Source: Steromphala cineraria
Lineage: Eukaryota; Mollusca; Gastropoda; Trochida; Trochidae
NCBI GenBank assembly: GCA_916613615.1
Contig: OU744723.1
Coordinates: forward strand, 69,273,226-69,337,225
Direction of reading: 5' to 3'
Length of the DNA: 64,000 nt
Shown: positions 26,501 through 32,830 of the stretch, piece by piece
Numbering within the stretch: position 1 is the first letter of the stretch
How the letters are laid out: each line of letters begins with the position of its first letter
Notes under the pieces: generated by a model
What the model was told of the DNA's origin: nothing
Seen by the model: only the letters and a program-made list of their open reading frames with translations
Databases searched by the model: none
Program-made: the position numbers and the translations under genes

Positions 26501-29389
26501 TATATACTATGAATCTCAGGCTTTCTGAAAGGCATCTTCGCTGCGAGTGAGCGGCCGTTGACAAGTTGTATGACTTGTTAATATTTTCTTTTCGACACCA
26601 ACCTTGAGTCATTGTTTACAGTCAGAGCACAGCAAACGAGCGTAGCGTGTTGCTTTTTTTCACCAAATATAGAGGGGATAGAGACAACGCTTAGCATTTT
26701 CATTTAATCTTGTTACTAGGGATGCTCCTGACCCAGTCAATCATAGTAGGACACCTCATAAGATACCCAGACACGTGACCGGTTTTGACCAATGATAAGC
26801 GGATATTGTTGTGCAAGTCGCAAAAATATTCCTTATAATTGTTAAAAAACGAGTAATTTGAAAATTGGTACAGAAGTGTCAGTTTGACTTACACATACCT
26901 TTATGACAGCATGTACCGTTAAGTGGGGGAGAGCAGGATACTTCCTGAGCCATCTCGGTCTCTGTTGATAGATACAATCGGAAAACGTAGAAGACATTGA
27001 ATAACAAACCATACACGAACACGATTAATGTAGGTGAAATGCTCTTTGATAAACTATATGATAACAGCTAATACTTGTAGTAGGGGAGACCATAGGTCGA
27101 GAGGCTCTACCTGCAACCCCACTGGATAGTATGCGGCTCGATATGCGAGGATACAGCATTCGGCAACAGAAGTTCCGGTCTAGGGAGACCAGGGCAAAGA
27201 GTGCCCCTGAGGCAAAGTGACTAAGCGTTACTTCTTCTTAACAATCGACAAATGGTGTAATTTACCAACCAATGAAAGCAAACGTTAAGCAGCATTGTGA
27301 CCCAAGCTTGAAACTTTTGCGTGAGTTTGGGACTTACGATATTAAAAAATCGAAAAAATAGGTTTTTGCTTTAAGAAATGGAGATGTCTTAATTCAAATG
27401 TTTCATTAAATCATTCAACGGAACATTGAACTCCCATGCACCTTTTATATAAAGAGGTGTTATGCATATGTTCACTCATGAAATTTGTAATTGCTTGCTT
27501 TCATAATTTTCTGTAATGAACATATCGAATGCTACTCTCAATGGGGCAAAGTGAGCGCCATGTAAACTTTATCTTTTTTTGTTAAAATATTTTGTGTGAA
27601 CGTTATTATGTTGTATTTCTAAGCAAAATAACGAAAAAAGAAAGCTATTATTCCAATACCATATTACCGAGCATGATTTTAAAATGAAATATATCATTTT
27701 ACCTCAAGGTTTTTATTGTGTTATTGAATGACAAGTAATAGTTACAAAAACATACTTTTCTTGGTTATTTGTTTTGTAAACATGATTTTTATATTCATTG
27801 TATAACATCTTCTAACCTTTAAGGATAAACAAATGCTAGCTGTTCGGTGAGGCCCAACAGAGTTAAATGTTTTGAAATGTTAAATCAGTCTTTTTAAACA
27901 ATCCAATTCTTCTATTTTCTTCATATTACCGTTTTGAATATCCAATGATCTACATTGTCTACACTTTCGTAGTTTAAAAGAAATGTGTATGTACCAGACA
28001 CAATGATTTTGGGTATTTTAGTATGACGAAAATCCAGGTATTTGACATTTTAAAGGATATAATGTACATCCTTGCATATATTGCCTACTATTTTTTATGT
28101 ATATCCTTCATATAGGTTCATGAGTTGCCTTGCATTTTGAAGATGATAGCTTTTGATTAGTATTGGCTGATTATATAGAGGATGTCTGTATTTTCTTGAC
28201 TAACACCATGTTTATCTCATCGAGTGAGGTAGAAAGTTCATATTTTCCCGAGAGGCGCAGCCACGTCACTCGAGTGGTGATAAAGTTAATCCTCACTCAG
28301 TTGAGTGACGATAAAGGTTGTAACAAGATAGATGATTTATTTAACTGATAGAACAGAACAATACAGATGTACATGTAATAAACGTGTGTAAGATAATTCT
28401 CTGTCTTTTTACATTGGGCAAAGCGCCTAGAGGATGGACACTTTGCCTCAAACTACAGGGCAAAGCGCGCTCCTTTTGTCAAAATACATTTATGTCAATA
28501 TATGATTATGAATTAATGGTAGGCCAACAAAACATGTGCCATGCGACAGTCTATTTGATAAGTATTACAGATCGGGTGCATGTTGGATTCTCTACATGCA
28601 GAGGTGGACATGGGACGCACTTATTTGTTAGGGGGCGCACTTTGCACTGGTCACACCATAGTAGATTTTTAAAATAAAGTTTGAGATTAAATCGGGTTTA
28701 AAGGAACCTAAATAAATTAAGAACAACATATTTTATAGTTCAGCTTTATGACATTACAGTATCGTTTGATTATAGACTTTGTGTTGTAAAGGTTTGTATG
28801 CACTGTATACAGTGACGATTGTATTGTATGGATATCATATCTCCCATGTTATATCCCAGTAGTAATGCTAATCTGCAATGAATTATTGTTTTATCATTAT
28901 TATATAGAGAGTGCATCCTTTGCAAATGTACGAATCAAGTCTGAATTTATAGAGGCATATTAAGATTTGCATTTCTATTATCGCATTTTGAAAAAAGAGT
29001 TTCAAACTATATTGATCGGTAGGAAATACCTGCAACAATATTTAGACATCAAATCCGAATTTTTGATTAACGACAAAGTACCTCATTTTAAGTTTTAAGT
29101 TAACCCTCCTCTTAAACTTGTCGTAACTAAAAACGTACAATCGTACAAACGTATAATCGAATACGCCATAGATATTTGTGTATATATAGATTTCCCGTAC
29201 CTCCTTTGTCTATCTGTTATATATACTTAAAAACATACTTCCTCGCGTTTAACATGCAATTATGTTTGTATTATAGTAAAAATGGTGGGTGACGATCAAT
29301 TCTCATTTTATCAAAGTAAAACTTAAAAACTTACCATGATATGTTCCGACCAACAGGGCGATAAACCACAGAACCACAGATCTTGTCAT
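276..29389 (-). CDS. Lectin/EGF receptor tyrosine phosphatase, copy A (gene span, 3' end outside window)
   Basis: Gene-level entry joining 19 coding exons listed separately. Seen: start codon and signal peptide at 29389, F5/8 / F-type lectin domain (residues about 40-179), seven EGF-like modules (180-496), membrane helix (about 508-528), charged cytoplasmic linker, and the first five exons of a tyrosine-phosphatase domain (from about 666). The 2424 visible coding bases make 808 codons with no stop and compatible phase at every junction. Known of the family: such receptors sit in the plasma membrane and remove phosphate from tyrosines inside the cell. Inference: the lectin and EGF part binds an outside ligand, perhaps a glycan. 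The rest of D1 and D2 should lie left of base 1. Introns carry a BEL/Pao element, a pearl-like element, foldbacks and a 1.6 kb minisatellite. The paralogue is at 36.8-61.5 kb. Confidence 0.85.
408..1159. other. Copy A intron, nothing recognised
   Basis: Matches the copy B intron 48741-49197 in parts (the GATCTAGATCGAGG piece and the block next to the exon), with an extra 0.3 kb in A. A GGTTCGACTCC box at 574-584 recalls a tRNA-type promoter but has no partner. Confidence 0.5.
1160..1257 (-). CDS. Copy A exon 18: phosphatase D1, DFWRMVWQE region
   Basis: 98-bp exon reading [19 protein letters not shown] and then [11 protein letters not shown], matching the PTP consensus for this segment. Acceptor CTTCAG, donor GTAAAT. 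Confidence 0.88.
1468..1545 (-). repeat. tRNA-like SINE relic, copy A
   Basis: On the minus strand a degenerate A-box region (CTAG/ATAAAAGCGC) is followed by GAATGTTCGATTC, like a B box, and CTTGACTCAAGGCC. The same relic is at the matching place in copy B, so it predates the duplication. Confidence 0.4.
1883..1919 (-). CDS. Copy A exon 17: phosphatase D1, FIAAQG micro-exon
   Basis: 37-bp exon reading [12 protein letters not shown] with the following G split. This is the conserved PTP motif just before the PNPxTVxDFW stretch. Too short to show as an open frame. Supported by TTTTCAG acceptor, GTACTC donor, phase and the match to copy B. Confidence 0.86.
2280..3000. repeat. TGACGTCA-rich repeat block, copy A
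   Basis: At least eight TGACGTCA or one-mismatch motifs (TGACATCA, TGACGCCA), often about 20 bp apart. Interrupted by the foldback at 2645-2815. Related block at 50590-50665 in copy B. The full palindrome is the CRE/ATF consensus. Whether it acts is unknown. Confidence 0.7.
2645..2815. repeat. Foldback element, family with 23.78 kb
   Basis: Long imperfect palindrome: GAATCTCACCCTCGTGTCTT and GATATATC-type arms on both sides of an apex CTGAGGCTGACTGAGG. Strongly similar to 23782-23940. Confidence 0.8.
3366..3956. repeat. AT-dinucleotide runs flanking D1 exon 16
   Basis: (TA)n at 3366-3391 and TATATA-rich sequence at 3913-3952. They lie in the introns on either side of the exon 3725-3798. Confidence 0.8.
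3725..3798 (-). CDS. Copy A exon 16: phosphatase D1, DYINAS region
   Basis: 74-bp exon reading [20 protein letters not shown] and then ASYIN. DYINAS is one of the most conserved PTP motifs. Donor GTAAGC. Acceptor region ends ATCCAAG. Confidence 0.88.
4204..4291 (-). CDS. Copy A exon 15: phosphatase D1, NKNR region
   Basis: 88-bp exon from LLPFGIY to [11 protein letters not shown], the start of the phosphotyrosine-recognition part of PTP domains (family consensus NKNRY). Acceptor TTCAAG, donor GTAACG. Confidence 0.86.
4540..5165. repeat. Dispersed repeat with TGACGTCA and GTGATAAA motifs, copy A
   Basis: Contains TCATCGAGTGAGGTAGG, GTGGCACAGCCACGAGTG, GTGACGTCATATGA and ATCACCACTGTAGCC. Related copies at 52000-52620, 24200-24540 and 28195-28345. 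Confidence 0.72.
5395..5953. mobile_element. Non-autonomous element with inverted ends, internal tandem units and GGAC microsatellite (pearl-like)
   Basis: Ends ATCCCCCGCCAA (5395-5406) and TTGGCGGGGGAT (5942-5953) are inverted. Inside are three units of about 150 bp (each with ATAGTTTCTGAGAAAAG and TGTCCCC) and then a GGACGGAC-type run (5880-5917). This layout resembles the pearl elements of bivalves. Copy B has no such insert at the matching place (near 52795). Confidence 0.72.
6190..6506 (-). CDS. Copy A exon 14: charged cytoplasmic linker to phosphatase D1
   Basis: 317-bp exon. Its first two thirds are low-complexity Lys/Glu/Pro/Gln sequence ([15 protein letters not shown]), probably disordered. 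The end ([25 protein letters not shown]) is the usual lead-in helix before a receptor phosphatase domain. Acceptor GCTATAG, donor GTATAA. The plus strand also looks open here but is only antisense. Confidence 0.84.
6507..7096. other. Copy A intron, nothing recognised
   Basis: AT-rich, alignable by eye to 53354-53930 in copy B over most of its length. No repeat or RNA seen. Confidence 0.5.
7097..7179 (-). CDS. Copy A exon 13: juxtamembrane segment
   Basis: 83-bp exon reading [18 protein letters not shown] and on to SFINIS. Strongly basic start just after the helix, then polar. Acceptor ATTGTAG, donor GTAAAG. No known domain. Confidence 0.83.
7306..7411 (-). CDS. Copy A exon 12: transmembrane helix
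   Basis: Reads [12 protein letters not shown] and then a run of Ala/Ile/Val ending VFLKR: one membrane helix followed by a basic stop-transfer patch. Acceptor ATTTCAG, donor GTAATC, phase 1 to 2, 106 bp. The glycine/alanine-rich entry and beta-branched core fit a single-pass type I receptor. Confidence 0.87.
7412..8223. other. Intron 11 left part and retrotransposon edge
   Basis: 7412-7772 aligns with copy B intron. From about 7773 the match stops, leaving 450 bases between host sequence and the BEL/Pao stop codon that may contain its 3' LTR. No second LTR exists to test this. Confidence 0.5.
8224..10275 (-). pseudogene. BEL/Pao RNase H-integrase part
   Basis: Longest open stretch of the window (about 683 codons), with [13 protein letters not shown] and PQMELNGAV near its start (tether/RNase H region), then the integrase zinc finger ([19 protein letters not shown]), catalytic Asp, Asp and Glu, and a DUF5641-like C-terminus ([22 protein letters not shown]). 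The Met at 10275 is only where the frame opens. The true reading comes from the RT frame by a shift. Confidence 0.85.
10276..12340 (-). pseudogene. BEL/Pao protease-reverse transcriptase part, interrupted by frameshifts
   Basis: Two open stretches in different frames. The first (11166-12245) holds the protease tail and the start of the RT ([21 protein letters not shown]). The second (10276-11227) holds the RT palm with VVGDIKKMF and SSYVDDLID, then the RNase H lead-in LVILSDGS. The shift between them is near 11195. Upstream, the protease active-site frame is shifted from its own N-terminal side near 12325. Confidence 0.82.
12673..12807 (-). CDS. Copy A exon 11: EGF-like module 7
   Basis: 135-bp phase 1-1 exon with [17 protein letters not shown] and RNGTCPRGC. 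Acceptor ACCTACAG, donor GTAAGT. The acceptor and exon start recur in the upstream intron. The retrotransposon at 7.8-12.5 kb sits in the next intron, its right end about 160 bp from this donor. Confidence 0.88.
13090..13203. repeat. Foldback element in copy A EGF intron
   Basis: Arms CATGACATACTATGTTTACG and complement, with loop around 13150. Beside a short TGACGTCA-rich piece (12920-12985). Confidence 0.8.
13206..13405. repeat. About 24-bp tandem repeat of 3' splice-site-like units, copy A
   Basis: Counterpart of the 55.95-56.35 kb array: about seven units and one degenerate copy of the exon start at 13247-13275. One or two more units lie beside the exon at 12808-12855. A CRE-rich piece and a foldback (12920-13203) separate the two parts, so they probably inserted into a once continuous array. 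Confidence 0.8.
13429..13563 (-). CDS. Copy A exon 10: EGF-like module 6
   Basis: 135-bp phase 1-1 exon with [17 protein letters not shown] and KTGVCHNGC. Acceptor CTCACAG, donor GTGAGA. Just downstream on the minus strand lies a short array of about 24-bp units leading toward the next exon. Confidence 0.88.
13963..14097 (-). CDS. Copy A exon 9: EGF-like module 5
   Basis: 135-bp phase 1-1 exon reading [17 protein letters not shown] and DGTCTNGC. Acceptor TCTGCAG, donor GTAACT. Close sister of module 4 in sequence, suggesting internal exon duplication. Confidence 0.88.
14333..14522. repeat. Microsatellites (ACAG)n, (GAGACA)n and (CA)n
   Basis: ACAGACAG/GAGACA runs at 14333-14388 and CACACATACACACAC runs at 14480-14522. 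Repetitive open frames over them are artefacts. Confidence 0.85.
14596..14730 (-). CDS. Copy A exon 8: EGF-like module 4 (lost in copy B)
   Basis: 135-bp phase 1-1 exon with [17 protein letters not shown] and [11 protein letters not shown]. Acceptor TTCTCAG, donor GTAATG. Copy B keeps only about 25 bases at the 3' end of this exon, so the module count differs between paralogues (7 against 6). Confidence 0.87.
14731..16620. other. Copy A intron between EGF modules 3 and 4
   Basis: Holds a 32-bp direct repeat with CACGTGCTTCTTGC (14948-15010). Otherwise I see nothing. Most of this intron has no counterpart in copy B, where a deletion joins the 4th EGF exon to sequence like 16477. Confidence 0.5.
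16621..16761 (-). CDS. Copy A exon 7: EGF-like module 3
   Basis: 141-bp phase 1-1 exon with [18 protein letters not shown] and [11 protein letters not shown]. It is slightly longer than the other EGF exons. Acceptor CTCGCAG, donor GTGGGT. Confidence 0.87.
17105..17239 (-). CDS. Copy A exon 6: EGF-like module 2
   Basis: 135-bp phase 1-1 exon reading [17 protein letters not shown] and then [11 protein letters not shown], a MEGF-type EGF module with two sequons (NKT, NGT). Acceptor GCCACAG, donor GTAAAT. Orthologous position to 59135-59269 in copy B. Confidence 0.88.
17701..17776. repeat. Short foldback element
   Basis: Arms AGCTCTCCATTC and GAATGGAGAGTT with inner GAGCCTCGGGC and GCCCTCGGCTC. 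A related ATTATTTTCAGTAATGGAGC stretch is at 17570-17595. Confidence 0.7.
17964..19573. repeat. 38-bp minisatellite (about 42 copies) containing a 5' splice site
   Basis: Head-to-tail units of 38 bp with point variants. On the minus strand each unit reads through GGTGTCAGTGTG and then GTACGTATTG, identical or nearly so to the last bases and donor of EGF exon 19563-19697. The array starts at that exon and fills the first 1.6 kb of the intron. Since 38 is not a multiple of 3, long translations cycle through three frames with a 38-residue period. In copy B a single such unit is seen at the matching donor (59665-59705). Confidence 0.93.
19563..19697 (-). CDS. Copy A exon 5: EGF-like module 1
   Basis: 135-bp phase 1-1 exon starting [15 protein letters not shown], with the cysteine spacing of MEGF/laminin-type EGF repeats, ending GDGCQCG across the junction. 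Acceptor CCTCAG, donor GTATGT. The last 12 exon bases plus this donor are the repeat unit of the 38-bp minisatellite that fills the following intron, so the true donor is followed by about 42 near copies of itself. Confidence 0.88.
20351..20560 (-). CDS. Copy A exon 4: F5/8 / F-type lectin domain, second half
   Basis: Continues in phase and reads [11 protein letters not shown], then [10 protein letters not shown] and [10 protein letters not shown], the usual closing strand of the domain. Acceptor TTTTAG, donor GTGCGT. Phase 1-1, 210 bp. Copy B has the same exon 12 bases shorter. Confidence 0.87.
21307..21670. mobile_element. MITE with AAAGGGGCAGTAGCACG inverted ends, TTAA-flanked
   Basis: TTAAAGGGGCAGTAGCACG on the left and its complement on the right, about 360 bp apart, each continued by a T/A run. 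Part of a 2.1 kb segment (21.3-23.4 kb) absent from the matching intron in copy B. Confidence 0.78.
22838..22974. repeat. Foldback element
   Basis: Arms GGTTATTTTTCATATCATAC and its imperfect complement ending ATAACC. GC-rich apex between two GATATCAGCCC-type blocks. Confidence 0.78.
23428..23637 (-). CDS. Copy A exon 3: F5/8 / F-type lectin domain, first half
   Basis: Starts ENIARGK, then LAVDGN, the CTHT signature of F-type (fucolectin/tachylectin) domains, then DAYWMINL and [10 protein letters not shown], the standard core of this beta-barrel. Acceptor TTTCAG, donor GTGAGT, phase 1-1, 210 bp. Family knowledge: these domains bind fucose-type sugars or phospholipid. I could not place the full sugar-binding triad with confidence, so binding is inferred. 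Confidence 0.87.
23782..23940. repeat. Foldback element, family with 2.65 kb
   Basis: Arms GTGTCTTCTGATATCAAATA and its complement. Apex CCGAGGCTTGCCGAGG. Followed by CRE-rich repeat sequence, as at 2.65 kb. Confidence 0.82.
24020..24540. repeat. Dispersed repeat with TGACGTCA and GTGATAAA motifs, third copy
   Basis: Near-regular CATTGTGACGTCAT-type units at 24030-24110, then GGTGATAAACTTTATCACC (24382-24400) and further TGACGTCA sites to 24475. Same family as 4540-5165. Confidence 0.72.
25284..25776. mobile_element. MITE with GTGACACAGAGTA ends flanked by TTAA, copy 1
   Basis: Ends GTGACACAGAGTA and TACTCTGTGTCTC are inverted repeats. Flanked by TTAAA left and TTTAAA right. Nearly the whole 493 bp matches 39982-40469 in opposite orientation. 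TTAA flanks fit piggyBac-type targeting. No coding capacity. Confidence 0.8.
26899..26961 (-). CDS. Copy A exon 2: mature N-terminus
   Basis: 63-bp phase 1-1 exon between acceptor CAACAG and donor GTATGT. It encodes a short segment with three cysteines (one CC pair) and the sequon NGT. The junctions to exon 1 and to the lectin exon both give clean codons. The matching exon of copy B should lie right of the window, because the 63.4-64 kb intron sequence resembles the intron beside this exon (25.8-26.2 kb). Confidence 0.75.
26962..29334. other. Copy A first intron
   Basis: Contains the dispersed repeat at 28.2 kb and several GGCAAAG(T/C)G motifs (near 27198, 27214, 27544, 28416, 28462, and inverted near 28637). 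No exon recognised. Confidence 0.45.
28195..28350. repeat. Short copy of the GTGATAAA dispersed repeat
   Basis: Carries TCATCGAGTGAGGTAGAA, GGCGCAGCCACG and GAGTGGTGATAAAGTT, as in the 4.5 and 52.0 kb blocks. Confidence 0.7.
29335..29389 (-). CDS. Copy A exon 1: start codon and signal peptide
   Basis: Reads [18 protein letters not shown] and then one base of a split codon before donor GTAAGT. One basic residue followed by a hydrophobic run is a typical secretory signal. I chose this ATG because it opens the signal peptide and joins in phase to exon 2. A CTCACTAG acceptor-like site about 10 bases upstream suggests the 5' UTR may be interrupted by an intron, so the promoter may be farther right. 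Confidence 0.8.
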
Positions 29390-29600
29390 TGTTTTACCCT
29401 AGTGAGAATAAAACTTCAATATTCATTTTCTAAAATAGCATGAGCATGTATGTATAGAGATTATTACCCGAAAATGGTTCCGTATCATTAAAATGTTAGG
29501 AATTTTAATAAATAATATACAGTAAATAAATATATATATAGAAATACCACAAAGAATGTTAAAACTCTATGGTAGTACATATTAAAAAGAAGATAAAGTT

Positions 29601-29670
29601 GAATTAAGTTTGGCAAACGTTTTCAGCAGGTACATCCTGTACCTGCTTCATCAGGCCGTTTAATGCAGTA
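29601..29670 (-). other. Hammerhead-ribozyme-like motif
   Basis: On the minus strand CTGATGA (29648-29654), then a perfect 10-bp stem AGCAGGTACA/TGTACCTGCT with 3-base loop, then GAAA (29621-29624), then a possible short stem GTTT-GCC-AAAC. The conserved core order of a hammerhead is present. Stem I is weak. Sits about 235 bases upstream of copy A's start codon. Confidence 0.35.
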
Positions 29671-30711
29671 ATGGTGTCATTTTGACATAAAAGGGTTTAA
29701 ACGCAAATCTGATTCCTTTTAATTATGTTTTAAAATGGATTTATCGTTGTAATATCCTTCACAGTGCACGTCGACGATATATGGTTGTTATCTACATGTT
29801 AACTATATGGTAATTCGTTACGTCGAGGAGCGGAAAGTCGATGTCTGGAGCTAGAAAACATATCCCGTCATTTAATAATTTTTCAAACTGATAGATACAT
29901 GTACGTCTCCGAAAATCTATCAACATTTCTTGTTTGATTTCTTTTGTATGAGCAAACGTTTTGGTTTTATATTGGTCTTCTAATAGCACCAAATGTCTAT
30001 TAACCATTTGCAAACGTCGCTATACCAGGGGAAATAGCATAAACTGCAATGTTGAAGCTGCATTGGTAGGTTGTTACGCCAGTTCGGTTACGGTATCTTC
30101 AGACTAAACGAAGATTATTTGCAAGATGAGATTGGTTACTACGATTCTTGATAACGTGTACTATCACTAGAACAAAACAAGCTCAATGATTTGATTTTGC
30201 TGATAATAGGGTCACTGTGTATCAAAGAGGTTCATGGACGGGAATTTGACAAATAGTGAAGCATATTCAGTCCCATTTTCTATGTACGATGACCGATATT
30301 CTTAGCTGCATGTCGTTATATATTTGAAAAAAACTTGACAATGCTTCGAAAACCAATGTATTTTTGGGGGAATCGCAGCAAGTCGACACTTAAAAACTCC
30401 AGAGTCGATAGGCGGCAGACTTTGATGATAACACAGGATTAATTTTACGGTTAACTAAAAAGCTGAATCTACTGCAATGTATATAAAACCTGTTGATCTA
30501 AATTTATTTAGATTGAATCTACTACACACTTTGCGGAAAAGAAATACAAAACAGTTCGATTAATGTCGAAAAGAGAAAATGTTACTGAAATCAATAAATT
30601 ACTAAGTAATTAAAATATGTACTCACTAAATCAGACACTAGTAATCATTATCCTCTTCTGATTAGTATGTACTCATATGTACTGAATAATATGCGTTCAT
30701 CAATGTAGACA

Positions 30712-31053
30712 GTAGTTAAATATGTTTCATTTACTTGTTTGAGAGGCATTTTAGAAGTTGGGAATATTGAGAGGACAAGAAGTTTTATTGATGATCAACT
30801 TCTTTATTGTAAAACGATAGATTCATAGATCTTTTTAAGCCATTATGTTTACTAATTTAAGACACTAAGTAAACATAGACGTAGTTAAATATGTTTCATT
30901 TACTTGTTTGAGAGGCGTTTTAGAAGTTGGGAATATTTAGAAGACAAGAAGTTTTATTGATGATCAACTTCTTTATTGTAAAACGATAGATCCATAGATC
31001 TTTTTAAAGCCATTATGGTTTACTAATTTAAGACACTAAGTAAAAATAGACGT
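30712..31053. repeat. 169-bp tandem duplication
   Basis: Two copies starting GTAGTTAAATATG at 30712 and 30881, more than 95% alike by eye. Intergenic between copy B's end and copy A's start. Confidence 0.85.
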
Positions 31054-32681
31054 AATTGATTAATTACAGGTTAAGGATACGCATGACATGCATTTAGCTT
31101 TCAGAAATTAGTTTCGTTTTCTAACTTAACTTGCATGTTTTCCACATTTTAATACCAAGGTTTGCCCTTTGTTGCATCCATAACACACCCTTTTATGTGA
31201 TAACTGCTTTATACCTTATATCAATTATGACATTCATAATCAACCTGATCTGGCAGCAATAGTTTGTTGTTGACTCTGGGTGACGTTTCTTTTGCCATTG
31301 GGTGTACTTATTACTTTTAGCAAAATACCATTTTAGTATTCATTTCCGAAAAGAAAATACATGTTCATGTAACAGTCACCAGTGGTGAACAAATAAACAA
31401 TTATAAACCCCCGTTTTCTAAAAGAATTAACACAACGTTCTTACTTTTCAAAAGAAAAAATACCCTCAAAGGTATGATCTTGTTGGCCCGTACTTGAGCG
31501 CATTAAATATCCCTTTTAGACAAGGATATGAAACTACTTATGCCCTATCCGTCATGTATTAGTTCCATCTCTTGAGAAAACCCGTAAAAACATATCTTAT
31601 CTGACTTGAAATCAAAACCTTATGTGTAGGCCTAAAAGGGTATCTGAGTATCCATAGCTGTCAGATTGTGATATTCAAAAGGTTTTTTTTCACTGACATT
31701 GTGAAGGAAACAAATTAAAAAATAAGGTTAGTTTGACTGTGAATATCTCTGTTATCCTCTGGTGACATATCATCTTTTCCTTTGAATCATATTTAAGTGA
31801 ATATTAACTATAACATGTAACGAATTTCAAAAGGAAATTCATTGTTTCCTTTAAAGAACAAATATTTTTAAATAATCATCATTTTTATGAAAAATTTATT
31901 TGCATGCATTCACTTAAAATTACTCTCAAGCTCAGTTTGTCTGTATCAGTGTATATATATACTGCAACACCTTAATACAACAACATGAAGTTAACAAATG
32001 TATTCAAAAGTTAATTTTAATAAGAGTTTTTAGTCATTTCATTTTCATTATTTGGAGCCCTAAGGGGAGGGCTCTTCTTAAATGGTAATTTTAGGACACA
32101 ATTTAATGAAATATTTTTCAACAAAGTAATACCAAATTTGGCTATTTCATGATACCTCATTATTTTGTATTTAAGGAAACGAATTTGTCCCCGACAAAAG
32201 TCAATATTTGAATTATATATTCCTGATAACAGGGCCGATTTTGAACAAACAGTTTACACCGGCACCTTAAAGTTAAATCCCCGTTGACAAAACGCATATT
32301 CAAAGATATGATTAATACCTACAAAACCAAATTCTCAAAACCAATTGTTTTATCGTGGTACAACTTAATCATGTACTTAATCATATCAGTCTTTCAATCA
32401 ACTGGTTTGTAATGAGAGGCACATTCAAAGTTCGTCAAACAAACAAGTTGACATCTCAAGACCCTCAAGTAATGTTTCATCGTGGTGTAATAAGGATGAA
32501 AATTATCACAGGAGGTACACATCATCTACCGCTATCTAACAGGATTTCGAATTATTACACAACCGTGCTTTATCACTGCCCAAACGTGACACTTGATAAC
32601 CTCAACACAGTTTTCGATGTTTGGCAGCTAAATCTTTTAACATATTTTACCAGATTCGCTCACTAGTCCGATGATAATTAT

Positions 32682-32830
32682 AGGATATCTAACGAGCTTC
32701 CCCTTTCATATCAAGTTTATGTCCCTAGTGAAATATTTTTGCTTTGTCACGAGCCTTGGCGAGTGACAAAACAAAATTTTTTCACGAGGGACATAAACTT
32801 GATATGAAAGGGGAACGAGTTATGTATCCT
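32682..32830. repeat. Foldback element, intergenic
   Basis: Arms of about 60 bp (CCCCTTTCATATCAAGTTTA and complement) with apex CACGAGCCTTGGCGAGTG. Confidence 0.82.
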
